DNA from: Calvatia gigantea | Lineage: Eukaryota > Basidiomycota > Agaricomycetes > Agaricales > Lycoperdaceae | Direction of reading: 5' to 3' | Length of the DNA: 64,000 nucleotides | Assembly: GCA_025093985.1 (NCBI GenBank) | Contig: JACAAK010000003.1 | Span: 3,844,001 to 3,908,000, forward strand | Part shown: positions 62,363-64,000 of the stretch, in pieces | Layout of the letters: each line of letters starts with the position of its first letter | How positions within the stretch are numbered: position 1 is the first letter of the stretch | Notes under the pieces: model-generated | Databases searched by the model: none | The model's input: the letters and a program-made list of their open reading frames with translations, nothing else | What the model was told of the DNA's origin: nothing | Translations under genes and position numbers: made by a program

Positions 62363-64000
62363 CTATCGACCATCGAACATATCGTCCATGATCCCCTTCT
62401 CCACCGCTTCCCAGTCAATGTTTCCCCCGCTGGCATACATACTCTCGTACGATGATATGCTGATGTTCGAGAAAAACGGAATCAAGTCTCGTATGCTCTC
62501 GATTTGCTTTATCCCGTTCAATAACGGGCGCCGTAATGCCCGTTCATCGTCGTAGGTGGTTGTTTCGTTCGGTACTGGGATCGACTTTCGCGAGTCCTAA
62601 ATACATCAATGAGCATCAGCAAACCTTGAGATGATAACGCACTTACACCTATCGGAAGATTACCGGTCACATCGGCAAGCTGGTCCATCATTGCTTCAGG
62701 GGCCCAATTATCGGGTCGATAGGTTGCGTCCACTGTATCCGTGATGAAGATCCATTGGTAGCTGAGATCCGAATCAGCAAAACAGACTGCCGCCTTTCAC
62801 ATGTCACCCACATTTGGAATTCTTCAGTCTGTAAAGCGATCAAGAGGTCGAGGCATTTAGACGCTGCGAGAACCAGGAGCAGATCTTCAGAGCCGTCAGG
62901 AGGTAGATTCGTCATGACCTGCTCGAATGTACGGTACTGATTTGGGAGTCACGTTGAGTGTCTTTCTTGGCAAGAATTCGCGTGGCGTACCAATTCGGTC
63001 AAGAGAACAGGCCAGAAACTCGTCAAGTTGTGCTTGGATAACCGGCATAGTAGAACTCGGACACAAAGGAACACTTCACTCTGGACGATCGGCGCGGTGG
63101 TATTGCGTAGGATATCCACTAGTTTCTCTTGTATGGAAGGCAGCTGTGTCAAGAAATGATTTTTTTCCGCCGTGAACACGACAAAGGAGAGTCTTCGGAC
63201 GTTCAGTGAGCGGAGAACCATTTCGTATTCCCTATTCGTAAAGATGTTAGCCGACGGTGCCGTAGCGACTTTAGCTACGTTCAGATGTAATTCAGTAACC
63301 CTGCCCCACTAGCAGTTGTTTCGCGACATACACAGGAGTTCGGGGAATGCGGTCTTGTCTTGATCGAATAGCGATTTAATAAGGGGTTTCCAGGTGTCGG
63401 CCTCACCCGGGAGAGAACCGAATAAACGGGGATCATTGAAGAGTTCGGTGACGGGTGTCTTCCACGCTTTCAAAACAGCTGGAGTGCGCGTCATCTCCTG
63501 AAGGATGGAGATGATAACGTTGTCGACCTCCATCGGTCTGCCGGAGGCGTAAGCTACTAGAATCATGAGGTGATCACCTCGTACCTTGTCCTTCCTCGCA
63601 TGGCGGGTGTGACCATGTAATAAACGATATTTGTGCACACACTTGTGACTTTATCGTTGTCTATCAGGAATTTACGTAGGTTGGGTAGCGCACAAGAAGC
63701 AACGAATTGGGTGATCTAGCGCAGCACCGTGAGACCCGCGGAGACGGAGGGCGGTGGCAGAAAACCCCACCTGTGAAATGTATTCTAGAGAGTTGTTTTG
63801 CTTGGGAACATCAGGCGTTACTAGCGAGGAGGCACTCGAACTTGGATCCGCCTTTTCGTCCTTGGCGGCGGCTGGAGGGGCTGGAGACTCGCGACCGTTC
63901 GTGACTAATGAGTCTTTCGTTGAACGGCGTGTCCAGAATCCCTGATCTTGCGATCGTCCGACCAAAACTACACAAGCATCTAACAGTTTGCCGTAGGTAT
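62363..64000 (-). CDS. Dopey/Dop1 C-terminal region (5' partial)
   Basis: Large cytosolic protein that works with the Neo1/Mon2 system in endosome-Golgi traffic. Only the C-terminal part is here; the gene runs off the right edge. Family-like segments: LRSLNVRRLSFVVF, LTQLPSIQEKLVDILR, EVFLCVRVLLCRLSKHNLTSF, FWPVLLTELVRI, KCLDLLIALQTEEFQ, ending MDDMFDGR before TAG at 62363. The upstream exons (DKTAFPELL, FNDPRLFGSLPGEADTWKPL) are helical. Identification rests on the leucine-rich LRVLLCRLSPHNL-like region, which I recall as Dop1-specific. Confidence 0.85.

Overview
The window is fungal nuclear DNA, most likely from a mushroom-forming basidiomycete (Agaricomycetes). Evidence: genes are dense and broken by many short introns of about 50-60 nt with GT...AG borders. 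The protein set (Zn2Cys6 regulator, ceramide glucosyltransferase, GPI-type GH128 glucanase, ricin-B-like lectin remnant, a multicopy agaricomycete-type orphan family) fits that group. About 18 intact or nearly intact genes are visible, plus decayed loci. Species cannot be read from the sequence alone.

Layout, left to right. 1-13161 (+): three same-strand genes, namely a Mit1/CHD-type chromatin remodeler (5' end outside the window), a 385-aa protein joining a degenerate RNase III fold to a dsRNA-binding domain, and a Rad5/HLTF-type SNF2-RING ATPase. 13162-16877: 3.7 kb without a supportable gene. 16878-20565 (-): Zn2Cys6 transcription factor whose first zinc cysteine lies in an 8-nt micro-exon. 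20988-21846 (+): REEP/Yop1-type ER-shaping protein. 22118-26336 (-): exocyst subunit Sec3. 26905-27826 (+): divergent homeodomain protein. 28089-29734 (-): ceramide glucosyltransferase. 29836-29986: a tRNA-like Pol III unit without a normal anticodon arm. 30539-31804 (+): MDR-family zinc-free oxidoreductase. 32104-35132 (+): methylcrotonoyl-CoA carboxylase alpha subunit.

35695-36313 (-) is a 152-aa orphan divergently paired with Bud32 of KEOPS (36489-37558, +; contains a GC-AG intron). 38148-39537 (+) is a broken secreted beta-trefoil lectin gene. Then follow Dus2 (39731-41291, -), calnexin (41643-43671, -; two single-base frameshifts), the U5 snRNP GTPase Snu114 (43964-47769, -), prefoldin subunit 1 (47940-48530, +) and a GPI-anchored GH128 glucanase (49575-51078, +). 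51150-57446 is a tandem duplication of about 3.1 kb carrying two decayed copies of an orphan gene family. The right end holds an allantoate-permease-type MFS transporter (57692-59998, -), a nucleobindin/Ssp120-like EF-hand protein (60760-62117, +) and the C-terminal part of Dopey/Dop1 (62363 to the edge, -).

Most genes are single-copy housekeeping genes (secretory pathway: Sec3, REEP, Dop1, calnexin, EF-hand protein; RNA processing: Snu114, Dus2, Bud32). The most unusual parts are the leftmost chromatin/dsRNA gene trio, the micro-exon, the tRNA-like unit and the tandem pseudogene pair. Several breaks are single extra bases in short homopolymers, so some may be assembly errors rather than real mutations.
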